A stretch of DNA of 28,973 nt from JBJXDT01 sp046153505. Lineage in GTDB: Bacteria > Pseudomonadota > Gammaproteobacteria > Burkholderiales > Methylophilaceae. The position numbers and the translations under genes were made by a program. The notes under the pieces are model-generated. The model did not search any database, had not been told where the DNA came from, and saw only the letters and a list, made by a program, of their open reading frames with translations. Shown here piece by piece: positions 8,420-16,079 of this stretch. The stretch is from NCBI GenBank assembly GCA_046153505.1, contig JBJXDT010000105.1:1-28973 (forward strand), read 5' to 3'. Numbering within the stretch: the stretch's first letter is position 1; the number at the start of each line of letters is the position of its first letter.

Positions 8420-10270
8420 TCACTTTTCAATTTGAGAAACATCCCTCACCGCGCCGCGCGCCGCGCTGGTACTCATTGCCGCATAAGCGCGTAAAGCTGG
8501 CGATACTATACGTTCACGATTCACTGGTTTCCAAGCACTATTACCTTTTGCCTCCATTTTTGCACGCCGATGTGACATTTCCTCATCTGTAATCGCCAAA
8601 TTGATGGTGCGATTTGGAATATCGATCTCAATCGTATCACCCTCTTCGACCAAGCCAATCGCCCCGGCTTCAGCAGCTTCGGGTGATGCGTGCCCAATAC
8701 TTAAGCCAGAAGTACCACCAGAGAACCTGCCATCAGTAAGCAAAGCACATTCCTTGCCAAGCCCTTTAGACTTTAGGTAAGAGGTTGGGTATAACATCTC
8801 CTGCATGCCTGGTCCACCGCGTGGTCCTTCATAACGAATGACCACGACATCACCTGCTACTATTGTATCGGCAAGAATTCCCTCAACTGCAGAATCTTGT
8901 GATTCAAATATCCGTGCACGCCCAGTAAATTTTAAAATACTATCATCTACACCCGCAGTTTTCACAATACAACCGTCTTGCGCGATGTTGCCATACAACA
9001 CGGCCAAACCACCGTCTTTACTGTAGGCATGCTCGATGTCACGAATGCATCCGTTGGCGCGATCTGTGTCCAATTCAGGCCACAACATACTTTGCGAAAA
9101 TGCAATCGTAGTCGGGATTCCGCCTGGTGCCGCGCGATAAAATTTCTTCACGTCTTCATCTTGCGTAGTCGTTATATCCCATTTATCGAGCGCTGCGCCC
9201 ATCGTGGCTGAATGAACCGTTGGAATATCGCGGTGAATCAGGCCACCACGGCTTAATTCAGACAAAATCGCCATCACGCCACCCGCACGGTGTACATCTT
9301 CCATATGGTATTTTTGTGTGGCTGGCGCTACTTTACTTACGCAGGGTACTTTACGTGAAATTTTATCAATATCCGCCATTGTGAAATCAAGACCAGCCTC
9401 ATGTGCTGCTGCAAGTAAATGTAGCACTGTATTGGTGCTGCCGCCCATAGCCACGTCTAGAGCCATGGCATTTTCAAACGCCTTTTGTGTGGCAATATTG
9501 CGTGGCAAAACAGAATAGTCATCTTGTTCATAGTGGCGTTTAGCAAGATCCACAATCAAACGACCCGCTTGTAAAAATAACTGTTTACGTGCACCATGCG
9601 TGGCAAGTGTTGAGCCATTTCCAGGCAAACTTAAGCCTAATGCTTCAGTCAAGCAGTTCATTGAATTTGCTGTAAACATACCTGAACAGGAACCACATGT
9701 AGGGCAAGCTGAACGCTCAATTGCCTCTGATTTTTCGTCAGAAACTTTGCTATCCGCTGCTGCTACCATGGCGTCAACTAAGTCCAACTTGAGTGTTTCA
9801 CCCTGCCAGTTAACCTTGCCAGCTTCCATTGGGCCGCCCGAAACAAACACAACAGGAATATTTAAACGCAAAGCCGCCATGAGCATGCCCGGCGTGATTT
9901 TGTCACAGTTTGAGATACATACCAGCGCATCGGCACAATGTGCGTTCACCATATACTCCACGCTATCGGCAATCAAATCGCGGCTTGGCAAGCTATATAA
10001 CATGCCGCCGTGACCCATGGCGATACCATCATCCACAGCGATCGTATTAAACTCTTTCGCTACACCGCCTGCACGTTCAATCTCACGCGCAACTAGCTGT
10101 CCTAAATCCTTTAAATGGACATGGCCTGGTACAAACTGTGTAAATGAGTTGGAAATGGCAATGATGGGTTTATCAAAATCGCCATCTTTCATGCCTGTAG
10201 CGCGCCAAAGTGCACGTGCTCCGGCCATGTTGCGACCGTGCGTAGTAGTTCGAGAACGGTATTGTGGCAT
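8420..10270 (-). CDS. ilvD: Dihydroxy-acid dehydratase
   Basis: Iron-sulphur enzyme that dehydrates 2,3-dihydroxy acids to the 2-keto acid precursors of valine, isoleucine and leucine. The 616 residues have the same length and closely similar sequence to the E. coli enzyme. Visible motifs are GRNMAGARALWRATGM at the start, the cluster-region SNCDKITPGM and CPTCGSCSGMFTANSMNCL, DGRFSGG and SIGHASPEAAEGG-like SPEAAEAG. A GTG precedes the ATG, but AGGAG at 7 nt and the MPQYRS start favour the ATG at 10270. It is the first gene of the ilvD-mutarotase-DUF255 run. A short AT-rich inverted repeat (ACTATT-GCTG-AATAGT) lies upstream; no clear promoter was identified. Confidence 0.97.
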   Translation of the reverse strand: MPQYRSRTTTHGRNMAGARALWRATGMKDGDFDKPIIAISNSFTQFVPGHVHLKDLGQLVAREIERAGGVAKEFNTIAVDDGIAMGHGGMLYSLPSRDLIADSVEYMVNAHCADALVCISNCDKITPGMLMAALRLNIPVVFVSGGPMEAGKVNWQGETLKLDLVDAMVAAADSKVSDEKSEAIERSACPTCGSCSGMFTANSMNCLTEALGLSLPGNGSTLATHGARKQLFLQAGRLIVDLAKRHYEQDDYSVLPRNIATQKAFENAMALDVAMGGSTNTVLHLLAAAHEAGLDFTMADIDKISRKVPCVSKVAPATQKYHMEDVHRAGGVMAILSELSRGGLIHRDIPTVHSATMGAALDKWDITTTQDEDVKKFYRAAPGGIPTTIAFSQSMLWPELDTDRANGCIRDIEHAYSKDGGLAVLYGNIAQDGCIVKTAGVDDSILKFTGRARIFESQDSAVEGILADTIVAGDVVVIRYEGPRGGPGMQEMLYPTSYLKSKGLGKECALLTDGRFSGGTSGLSIGHASPEAAEAGAIGLVEEGDTIEIDIPNRTINLAITDEEMSHRRAKMEAKGNSAWKPVNRERIVSPALRAYAAMSTSAARGAVRDVSQIEK

Positions 10271-10325
10271 CACTAACTCCTGCTAAATAATGGCGTTATT
10301 TTAACACTATTCAGCAATAGTTAAA

Positions 10326-12506
10326 TTAGTGATTCTTTATGGGCCCTTCGCTGAGCAATTGCAAAAAATCGGGTAAAGACAGCGGCTGACTATATAAATA
10401 GCCCTGCGCATGCTGACAGCCATAATTTTGAATCAGCATGGCTTGCTCTTTGGTTTCTATCCCTTCGGCGACCAACTCTTTATTGAGGCTATGCGCCATT
10501 GCAATAATCGCTTTTACTAAAAGCGCATCTTTCTCATCACTACAAATATCGTTCACAAATGAGCGGTCAATCTTTACCTGACTAATCGGGAATTTATTTA
10601 AATATCCAAGTGCCGAATAACCTGTTCCAAAATCATCAATTGCGATTTTAATGCCCATCTCATTAATCGTATTAAGCGCGTCTAGCACTTCATCACTATC
10701 TTGCAAAAGCAGGCTCTCAGTTATTTCTAAATTAATCCAGCACGCCTTACAGCCAGTGTCTCTTAAGCTATGTTGTAATTTCAATAAGAAATTATTGCCT
10801 ACAAACTGTTTAGAAGAAATATTAATTGCAATATCTAAGGGCTCTGCACGGTCTTGATTGATTTGCACAGCAGTCATGCAAGCATGAAGTAAAACCCAAT
10901 CGCCAATTTCGTTAATCAAACCACTTTCTTCCGCAATTGGGATAAATTTGGCAGGCATCACTTGGCCCAGCACATTACCATTCCAGCGTAACAGCGCCTC
11001 TGCGCCCAATATTTTCCCTGTATTGATATTTACTTTTGGCTGATAGTGTAATGATAATTCATTTTTTTTAATCGCATACCTCAGTGCAGTTGCAATGGCG
11101 AGATGCTCTATTACGTTTTGAGTGAGTTCTGGCGTGTAAAACTGAAAATTATTACGCCCTTGTTTTTTAGCTTGATACATTGCAGTATCTGCATATTTCA
11201 TTAAATCTTCTATGTTATCGCTATCTGTTGGATAGCATGCAATACCAGCACTTACTGTAACAAAAAAGCTGATATTTTCGATATTGAATGGCTCTGCCAG
11301 CTTTTCTGAAATCTTTGCCGCCAATCCCGCCAAATCATCATCATGGTTAACATCTAATACCAAGATTGCAAACTCATCTCCTCCAATGCGAGCAACCAAG
11401 TCACTACCACGCACGCAAGCAGAGATGCGCCTAGCAGCCTCTTTCAACAGCTCATCGCCTACCGCATGACCTAAAGTATCGTTAATTGATTTAAAGTAAT
11501 CCAAATCAATAAACAACAAGCCAAAATGATTTTGTTGTTTTGTTGCATACTCAATAGCTTGACGCATACGTTGATTAAGCAAAGTGCGGTTAGGCAAAGA
11601 GGTTAGTGGGTCGTGATATGCCAAATGCTCCAAACTTTCGCGATATTGGCTCATCTCAGTAATATCACTTGCAAGCGCAAGCGCCCCAATAACGGCACCT
11701 TGCTCGTCTAACTCAGGAACTAAAGTCAACATATTGACGTAAAGCGCATCTTTAGATTGACAGTGGATCTCGAAAGTTTGCGATTCAGCTGTCCGCATCA
11801 CTTCAATCACTTTTTCTTGAAATTGCTCACCTGTCATGTTTTTAATATTGGCATTCCACAACTCCATCGGCGTTTTACCGATTAGACTCTGAATATTGTC
11901 GCTTAAAAAATCTCGCTCAGTGGCATTGGCAAAAATTCTCTTGCAACTTAAATCGTACCTAATGATTGATAATGGCAGGCTTTCTACCAGTGAACTATAT
12001 TCAAGTTCTTTTTTTGCAATTTCTGAAAGAAGTTTTTTGCGCTCGCTGATGTCCCGCGCAAAGCCTACAGTACCAATCACCTCACCATTAATTGCGACTG
12101 GAGATTTGTATGTTTCTGCCCAAAAAGTCTCGCCATTACTTTGTCTAATCTGCTCAACTAATGTTTTAGCTTTGCCGCTAGCAAGCACTTCAATATCATC
12201 ATTGACATAGCCTTGCGCCATTTCTTCAGGCCAAAAATCAAAATCTGAGCTACCTTCCAAGGCTTTTACATCTGTCTCGCCTGCAATTTCTGCAAACTTA
12301 GCATTTACCTTCAAAAATCGATTTTGTTTATCTTTCATCCAGACAATGAAAGGAAAAGTATCAAGCAGTGCACGCAAATAATATTCACTGGTTCTAATAT
12401 CATGCGATTGTGAATTTGCCGCTTCCTTATTTTTCACTACGTCAGAATCACTAACTTGCGCGTAATGCCGTTGCGCGTTTTGGCTTGTATTTTTTTTATT
12501 AGTCAT
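10326..12506 (-). CDS. PAS-PAS-GGDEF-EAL cyclic-di-GMP turnover protein
   Basis: A 726-residue cytoplasmic signalling protein with no membrane segments. Order: a PAS domain (about 45-155, WMKDKQNRFLKVN), a second PAS domain (about 170-285), GGDEF (about 293-455) and EAL (about 468-715). The cyclase motif is an intact GGDEF at 375-379, and an I-site RGSD (366-369) lies five residues ahead, as in product-inhibited cyclases. The phosphodiesterase side keeps EAL (503-505), NISSKQF, EITES, IDDFGTG, VKIDRSF and AEGIET. Both activities are therefore possible; the net direction cannot be read from sequence. No strong ribosome binding site precedes the ATG. It ends 55 nt before the ilvD start. Confidence 0.94.
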   Translation of the reverse strand: MTNKKNTSQNAQRHYAQVSDSDVVKNKEAANSQSHDIRTSEYYLRALLDTFPFIVWMKDKQNRFLKVNAKFAEIAGETDVKALEGSSDFDFWPEEMAQGYVNDDIEVLASGKAKTLVEQIRQSNGETFWAETYKSPVAINGEVIGTVGFARDISERKKLLSEIAKKELEYSSLVESLPLSIIRYDLSCKRIFANATERDFLSDNIQSLIGKTPMELWNANIKNMTGEQFQEKVIEVMRTAESQTFEIHCQSKDALYVNMLTLVPELDEQGAVIGALALASDITEMSQYRESLEHLAYHDPLTSLPNRTLLNQRMRQAIEYATKQQNHFGLLFIDLDYFKSINDTLGHAVGDELLKEAARRISACVRGSDLVARIGGDEFAILVLDVNHDDDLAGLAAKISEKLAEPFNIENISFFVTVSAGIACYPTDSDNIEDLMKYADTAMYQAKKQGRNNFQFYTPELTQNVIEHLAIATALRYAIKKNELSLHYQPKVNINTGKILGAEALLRWNGNVLGQVMPAKFIPIAEESGLINEIGDWVLLHACMTAVQINQDRAEPLDIAINISSKQFVGNNFLLKLQHSLRDTGCKACWINLEITESLLLQDSDEVLDALNTINEMGIKIAIDDFGTGYSALGYLNKFPISQVKIDRSFVNDICSDEKDALLVKAIIAMAHSLNKELVAEGIETKEQAMLIQNYGCQHAQGYLYSQPLSLPDFLQLLSEGPIKNH

Positions 12507-12544
12507 TTTTAGCTTTACGAAAATTTACCCTGTTTATTCTACGC

Positions 12545-12558
12545 ATTGCAATTGCAAT
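12545..12558. repeat. 14-bp perfect palindrome in the divergent promoter region
   Basis: ATTGCAATTGCAAT is its own reverse complement. It lies between the divergent GGDEF-EAL and lgt genes, 3 nt upstream of a minus-strand TAGAAT (12536-12541) that could be the -10 of the GGDEF-EAL gene. The position would suit a repressor operator; no regulator can be named. Confidence 0.4.
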
Positions 12559-12676
12559 ACAACTTAAACTAGCATTTCGGTACAACTTTAGTACTTTTTA
12601 AAGCCTGCAAATAATAACTATTACTCTCAATTTAATCTAGTACAATTTTGGTTTTCCCTTTGCAAACATTAACTTC

Positions 12677-13468
12677 ATGATAACGCATCCACAATTTGAC
12701 CCCGTTGCAATTCATATTGGCACATTTGGTATTCATTGGTATGGCCTGATGTATCTCACAGGGTTTCTCGCCTTTTTGCTTCTTGGAAGGTATCAAATCA
12801 AGCACAAACCATGGTTTAACTGGACCAATATTATGCTTGATGACGCATTGTTCTATGGAGCACTTGGCGTTATTTTGGGCGGGCGTTTTGGTTATGTTTT
12901 GTTTTATCAGCTATCCAGTTACATCCAACACCCACTAGATATTTTTAAAGTTTGGCAAGGTGGCATGAGCTTTCACGGTGGTTTTTTAGGTGTTTTAGTA
13001 GCCATGTTTTTCTTCAATAAAAAGTATCCGCAACCTTGGTTAAAGGTGATGGATTTTGTGGCGCCTTTGGTGCCTATTGGTCTAGGTGCTGGGCGTATGG
13101 GAAACTTTATAAATGGTGAACTTTGGGGTAGGCCTACTAACGCTAATTACGGCATGATTTTTCCACAAGTAGATTTATTGCCCCGCCACCCTTCACAGCT
13201 CTATGAGTTTGCTCTTGAAGGCGTCGCTTTGTTTTGCATTTTGTGGTGGTTTTCGCGAAAAGAAAGGCCAATTGGCGCAATTTCTGCAATGTTTTTATTA
13301 GGTTACGGTAGCTTCAGATTTTTAGCAGAATTCACACGTGAGCCAGATAACTACTTAGGTTTGCTACAGCTTGGTTTAAGCATGGGTCAATGGCTCAGTT
13401 TACCTATGATTGTGATTGGCGTTTGGATGTTGAGAAAAAGCAATCAAAATGGTTTTGAAAAATCATAA
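12677..13468 (+). CDS. lgt: Prolipoprotein diacylglyceryl transferase
   Basis: Inner-membrane enzyme that moves a diacylglyceryl group from phosphatidylglycerol to the lipobox cysteine of prolipoproteins. The 263 residues contain about seven hydrophobic segments. Key motifs are WYGLMYLTGF, the HGGFLG His (residue 100, E. coli His103), the family signature GRMGNFINGELWGRPT (Arg140, E. coli Arg143) and RHPSQLYE. The ATG at 12677 has no evident Shine-Dalgarno. Upstream, TACAAT at 12641 could be a -10, but there is no good -35. No terminator is visible after the stop. The gene is monocistronic in appearance, with a 185-nt regulatory gap before the next ORF. Confidence 0.97.
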   Translation: MITHPQFDPVAIHIGTFGIHWYGLMYLTGFLAFLLLGRYQIKHKPWFNWTNIMLDDALFYGALGVILGGRFGYVLFYQLSSYIQHPLDIFKVWQGGMSFHGGFLGVLVAMFFFNKKYPQPWLKVMDFVAPLVPIGLGAGRMGNFINGELWGRPTNANYGMIFPQVDLLPRHPSQLYEFALEGVALFCILWWFSRKERPIGAISAMFLLGYGSFRFLAEFTREPDNYLGLLQLGLSMGQWLSLPMIVIGVWMLRKSNQNGFEKS

Positions 13469-13553
13469 TTCAATGTCGAAATCACATCATATTTATCTGA
13501 ATTCTGGCACCTACGCACGCCGCTGCGATACAGTAAAAAAACTAAGCATTCTC

Positions 13554-13566
13554 AATCAATGAGTTA
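13554..13566 (+). promoter_or_regulatory. IHF-consensus site upstream of the sigma-54 promoter
   Basis: AATCAATGAGTTA matches the IHF core WATCAANNNNTTR at every fixed position. It lies about 61-73 nt upstream of the predicted sigma-54 start, the usual place for DNA bending between an enhancer and the promoter. A short dyad (CGCA-N6-TGCG, 13514-13527) about 100 nt upstream of the start is a weak enhancer candidate. Confidence 0.5.
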
Positions 13567-13600
13567 AGTCAGGCTATTTTAATATTTTCATTTATTTTAC

Positions 13601-13616
13601 TGGCACACGAATTGCT
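13601..13616 (+). promoter_or_regulatory. Sigma-54 (RpoN) -24/-12 promoter
   Basis: TGGCACACGAATTGCT matches the consensus TGGCACG-N4-TTGCW at all fixed positions but one (A for G), with exact spacing between the GG and GC pairs. The predicted start is near 13627, 27 nt before the ATG of the downstream small ORF. It is intergenic and correctly oriented. Confidence 0.75.
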
Positions 13617-13653
13617 GAATTAATACTGCAGCCCTTATTTGGAAAGAGAAAAA

Positions 13654-13833
13654 ATGAAAAGTTTAATTGAAAAGATTTTTAGACGCGAACCAACGTTAAA
13701 TTACGTAATTGCAGAATATAAGCCATTGTCAAATTATGTACCGAAGCCAAGCGTAGCTATGGCTGAATACGAAGTTGAGAAGGCAAGAATGAACGACGAA
13801 ATGGAAATTGATAATATTTATCAGAGCAACTAA
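13654..13833 (+). CDS. Small orphan protein under a sigma-54 promoter, unknown function
   Basis: A 59-residue protein with no family I can name. The open frame reaches a TTG at 13639, but the ATG at 13654 follows GGAAAGAG at a normal distance and begins MKSLIEKIFRREPTL. The N-terminus is basic and could form an amphipathic helix. The middle has two similar short units (YKPLSNYVPKPS, with Asn-Tyr-Val also at 22-24), and the C-terminal third is strongly acidic with many Glu, Met and Asp. There is no signal peptide, cysteine or membrane helix. The sigma-54 promoter, IHF site and Shine-Dalgarno support a real gene made under an activator-controlled condition. Its stop lies 7 nt from the converging ybdD stop. 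Confidence 0.7.
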   Translation: MKSLIEKIFRREPTLNYVIAEYKPLSNYVPKPSVAMAEYEVEKARMNDEMEIDNIYQSN

Positions 13834-13857
13834 ACCGCCGTTAACAACAACGGTTTA
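13831..13857. terminator. Possible hairpin at convergent gene ends
   Basis: TAAACCG (13831-13837) pairs with CGGTTTA (13851-13857), and an alternative inner stem CCGTT/AACGG is possible. It spans the stops of the small ORF and ybdD, but no proper T-run follows on either strand, so termination activity is uncertain. Confidence 0.3.
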
Positions 13858-14032
13858 CGCTTTTCCATTGCTTATCCTGCATTAGGGCAAAAAAGGCTTT
13901 ACGAGATAAGGCCGGTTTAGCATCTACTGTATTGGCATGAAATTCTGCATGGTGTTTTAAATAACGCTCATAGGCATCATCGCCAGATAACTCACGTAAT
14001 AAATGCCACAAATGTTGAAGTTTTTTAAGCAT
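13841..14032 (-). CDS. ybdD: YbdD/YjiX family small protein, partner of CstA
   Basis: A 63-residue cytoplasmic protein of the family encoded directly after cstA or btsT genes. The frame contains LSGDDAYERYLKHH, the pattern of a short helical protein, and ends in RCC, the same cysteine-cysteine tail as E. coli YbdD. A longer frame begins at 14059, but the ATG at 14032 overlaps the last codons of cstA by 8 nt and gives the usual family length. The overlap implies coupled translation with the transporter. Its exact role is unsettled; it is thought to assist CstA-type uptake. Confidence 0.85.
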   Translation of the reverse strand: MLKKLQHLWHLLRELSGDDAYERYLKHHAEFHANTVDAKPALSRKAFFALMQDKQWKSVNRCC

Positions 14033-16076
14033 TTTCAAGTGCTGTTCTAATATAAGCAACCTCGCTGGAAGGCAATATCGGCGAGCCTTTCAGAGCACGG
14101 TAAGAAGCATATAACATATCCAAAATCACTATCCATAACACCACAACAAAAAACATGGTTAAATAAGCATCTAAATGCTGGTTGAATATAAGTTGCGGTG
14201 CAACAGCAGCTTTATCCACTGGCAAAGCACCACTCGCCAATTTAGCACTTAAATCATTTGCTGATGCAAAAAAGCCTATCCGAATATCATGGCTCATGAT
14301 TTTTTGCCATGCTGCAGTAGTAGTAACAAGCACCAACCAAACAAGTGGTAGCGCTGTTACCCATACGTACTTCAATTTACCAGATTTAACAAAGATGCTA
14401 GTAGCCACACATAAAGCAATAGCTGCTAGCATTTGATTCGCGATACCAAACAGCGGCCACAGAATATTCACGCCGCCATTCGGATCAATCACGCCTATGT
14501 AAAGAAAATATCCCCACCCTGCAACGACCAATCCACTGGTTAGAATAACTGAAGGCATATACGAGGTTTCTCCCAGCTTTTGATTGAAATTGCCCAGCAT
14601 ATCCTGCAACATAAATCGCCCAACTCGTGTGCCAGCATCTAGGGTCGTGAGAATAAAAATTGCCTCGAACATAATGGCAAAGTGATACCACAGCGCCAAT
14701 AAACTCTTGCCAAATGCGCTACCAAAAATACTTGCCATGCCTACTGCAAGGCTTGGCGCTCCGCCAGTGCGCGCAAACAAGCTTGTTTCTCCCATATCGC
14801 TTGCCAGCTGTTTCATTTGCTCAACCGTTACCGCGAATCCCCAACTGTTAATTTTGGCAATTGCATCTACGGCCTCTTTGCCAACCACGCCAGCTGGGCT
14901 ATTAATGGCGAAAAATATGCCTGGCTCTAAAACTGTAGCGGCTATCATCGCCATAATGGCAACGAAGCTTTCTAACAACATTGCGCCGTAGCCAATCATA
15001 CGAATATCGCGCTCATTCGCCAGTATTTTTGGTGTGGTACCGCTTGAAATCAGCGCGTGAAAGCCTGAAATCGCGCCACAAGCGATGGTAATAAACACAA
15101 ATGGAAACAACTTACCGCCAAAAATAGGTCCAGTGCCATCGGTAAATTGCGTAATAGCTGGCATGTGAATCTGTGGGCGCAATATCACGATGGCTATCGC
15201 CAACAAAATCACCGTACCCAATTTCATGTAGGTAGATAAATAGTCGCGCGGTGCGAGCAGCAACCAAACTGGCAGCACAGCTGCAGCAAAGCCATAGACG
15301 ATAATGGCATATGCTAGCGGCAAGCCTTCGTGATCAAACAGCACGCGCAAGCTCTCGTGGTGGTCAATCCAACCGCCAGCGAACACCGACAAAAGCAAAA
15401 GCGCAACACCAATTAATGAAGCCTCCAACACGCGGCCAGGGCGAATATTGCGCATATAAAAACCGATAATCATTGCAATCGGAATCGTCGCTGCGACGGT
15501 CGCAGTCGCCCAAGGGCTATGCTTCATGGCGTTCACCACCACTAATCCCAACACCGCAATCAGAATAATCATAATGAGCAAAGTGCCCACCAGCGCTGCT
15601 GTGCCACCGATAACACCAATTTCATCTCGCGCCATTTGTCCTAAACTGCGACCATTTCTTCGCGTAGAAAAAAACAAAGTCGTCATATCTTGCACAGCAC
15701 CGCCCAATACTGCACCAATCAGTATCCATAAGGTGCCTGGCAAATAGCCAAATTGCGCTGCAAGCGTGGGGCCAACCAAAGGGCCAGGGCCAGCAATTGC
15801 AGCAAAATGATGCCCAAATACCACCCATTTATTGGTAGGCACAAAATCGCGCCCATTATCTAAACGCTCTGCAGGCGTGGCGCGCGTTTCATCTATCATT
15901 AAAACTTTCGCCGCTATCCAAGCCGCATAAAAGCGATACGCCAATGCATAAATACAGGCTGCGGCCGTAATTAGCCACAATGCGTTAATGCTCTCACCGC
16001 GATTAAACGCTATGCCTGCCAGTGCGGCAGCGCCAAGAAATGCCACGAAAATCCAAGTTAATTTTTTCATCATCAT
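14025..16076 (-). CDS. cstA: CstA-family carbon starvation transporter (peptide/pyruvate type)
   Basis: A 683-residue polytopic inner-membrane protein. Family members import peptides or pyruvate under carbon limitation. Signatures include WVVFGHHFAAIAGPGPLVGP, GGAVQDMTTLFFSTRR, GFHALISSGTTPKIL and DAGTRVGRFMLQDML. Length and sequence fit CstA/BtsT. The start is one of three consecutive ATG codons (16076, 16073, 16070); a good Shine-Dalgarno is lacking, although AGGA lies about 14 nt before the first. ybdD overlaps its end. Upstream lies the decayed radC, so the promoter must lie within or beyond that remnant. The actual substrate in this organism is not shown. Confidence 0.93.
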   Translation of the reverse strand: MMMKKLTWIFVAFLGAAALAGIAFNRGESINALWLITAAACIYALAYRFYAAWIAAKVLMIDETRATPAERLDNGRDFVPTNKWVVFGHHFAAIAGPGPLVGPTLAAQFGYLPGTLWILIGAVLGGAVQDMTTLFFSTRRNGRSLGQMARDEIGVIGGTAALVGTLLIMIILIAVLGLVVVNAMKHSPWATATVAATIPIAMIIGFYMRNIRPGRVLEASLIGVALLLLSVFAGGWIDHHESLRVLFDHEGLPLAYAIIVYGFAAAVLPVWLLLAPRDYLSTYMKLGTVILLAIAIVILRPQIHMPAITQFTDGTGPIFGGKLFPFVFITIACGAISGFHALISSGTTPKILANERDIRMIGYGAMLLESFVAIMAMIAATVLEPGIFFAINSPAGVVGKEAVDAIAKINSWGFAVTVEQMKQLASDMGETSLFARTGGAPSLAVGMASIFGSAFGKSLLALWYHFAIMFEAIFILTTLDAGTRVGRFMLQDMLGNFNQKLGETSYMPSVILTSGLVVAGWGYFLYIGVIDPNGGVNILWPLFGIANQMLAAIALCVATSIFVKSGKLKYVWVTALPLVWLVLVTTTAAWQKIMSHDIRIGFFASANDLSAKLASGALPVDKAAVAPQLIFNQHLDAYLTMFFVVVLWIVILDMLYASYRALKGSPILPSSEVAYIRTALENA

Positions 16077-16079
16077 ATT

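Noticed and set aside
9600..10013. A 137-codon plus-strand frame opposite ilvD
   Set aside because: It is antisense to highly conserved IlvD motifs and has no plausible start region; it is a codon-bias shadow.
10274..10325. ACTATT-GCTG-AATAGT before ilvD as a terminator or attenuator
   Set aside because: It is a six-pair AT-rich stem without a T-run, and there is no leader peptide rich in branched-chain codons, so there is no evidence for attenuation.
13505..13520. A second TGGCAC as another sigma-54 promoter
   Set aside because: There is no TTGC at the required spacing downstream, so it lacks the -12 element.
13473..13562. A 29-codon ORF (MSKSHHIYLNS...) just after lgt on the plus strand
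   Set aside because: No Shine-Dalgarno, very short, and it covers the IHF and enhancer region of the sigma-54 promoter; the frame is probably chance.
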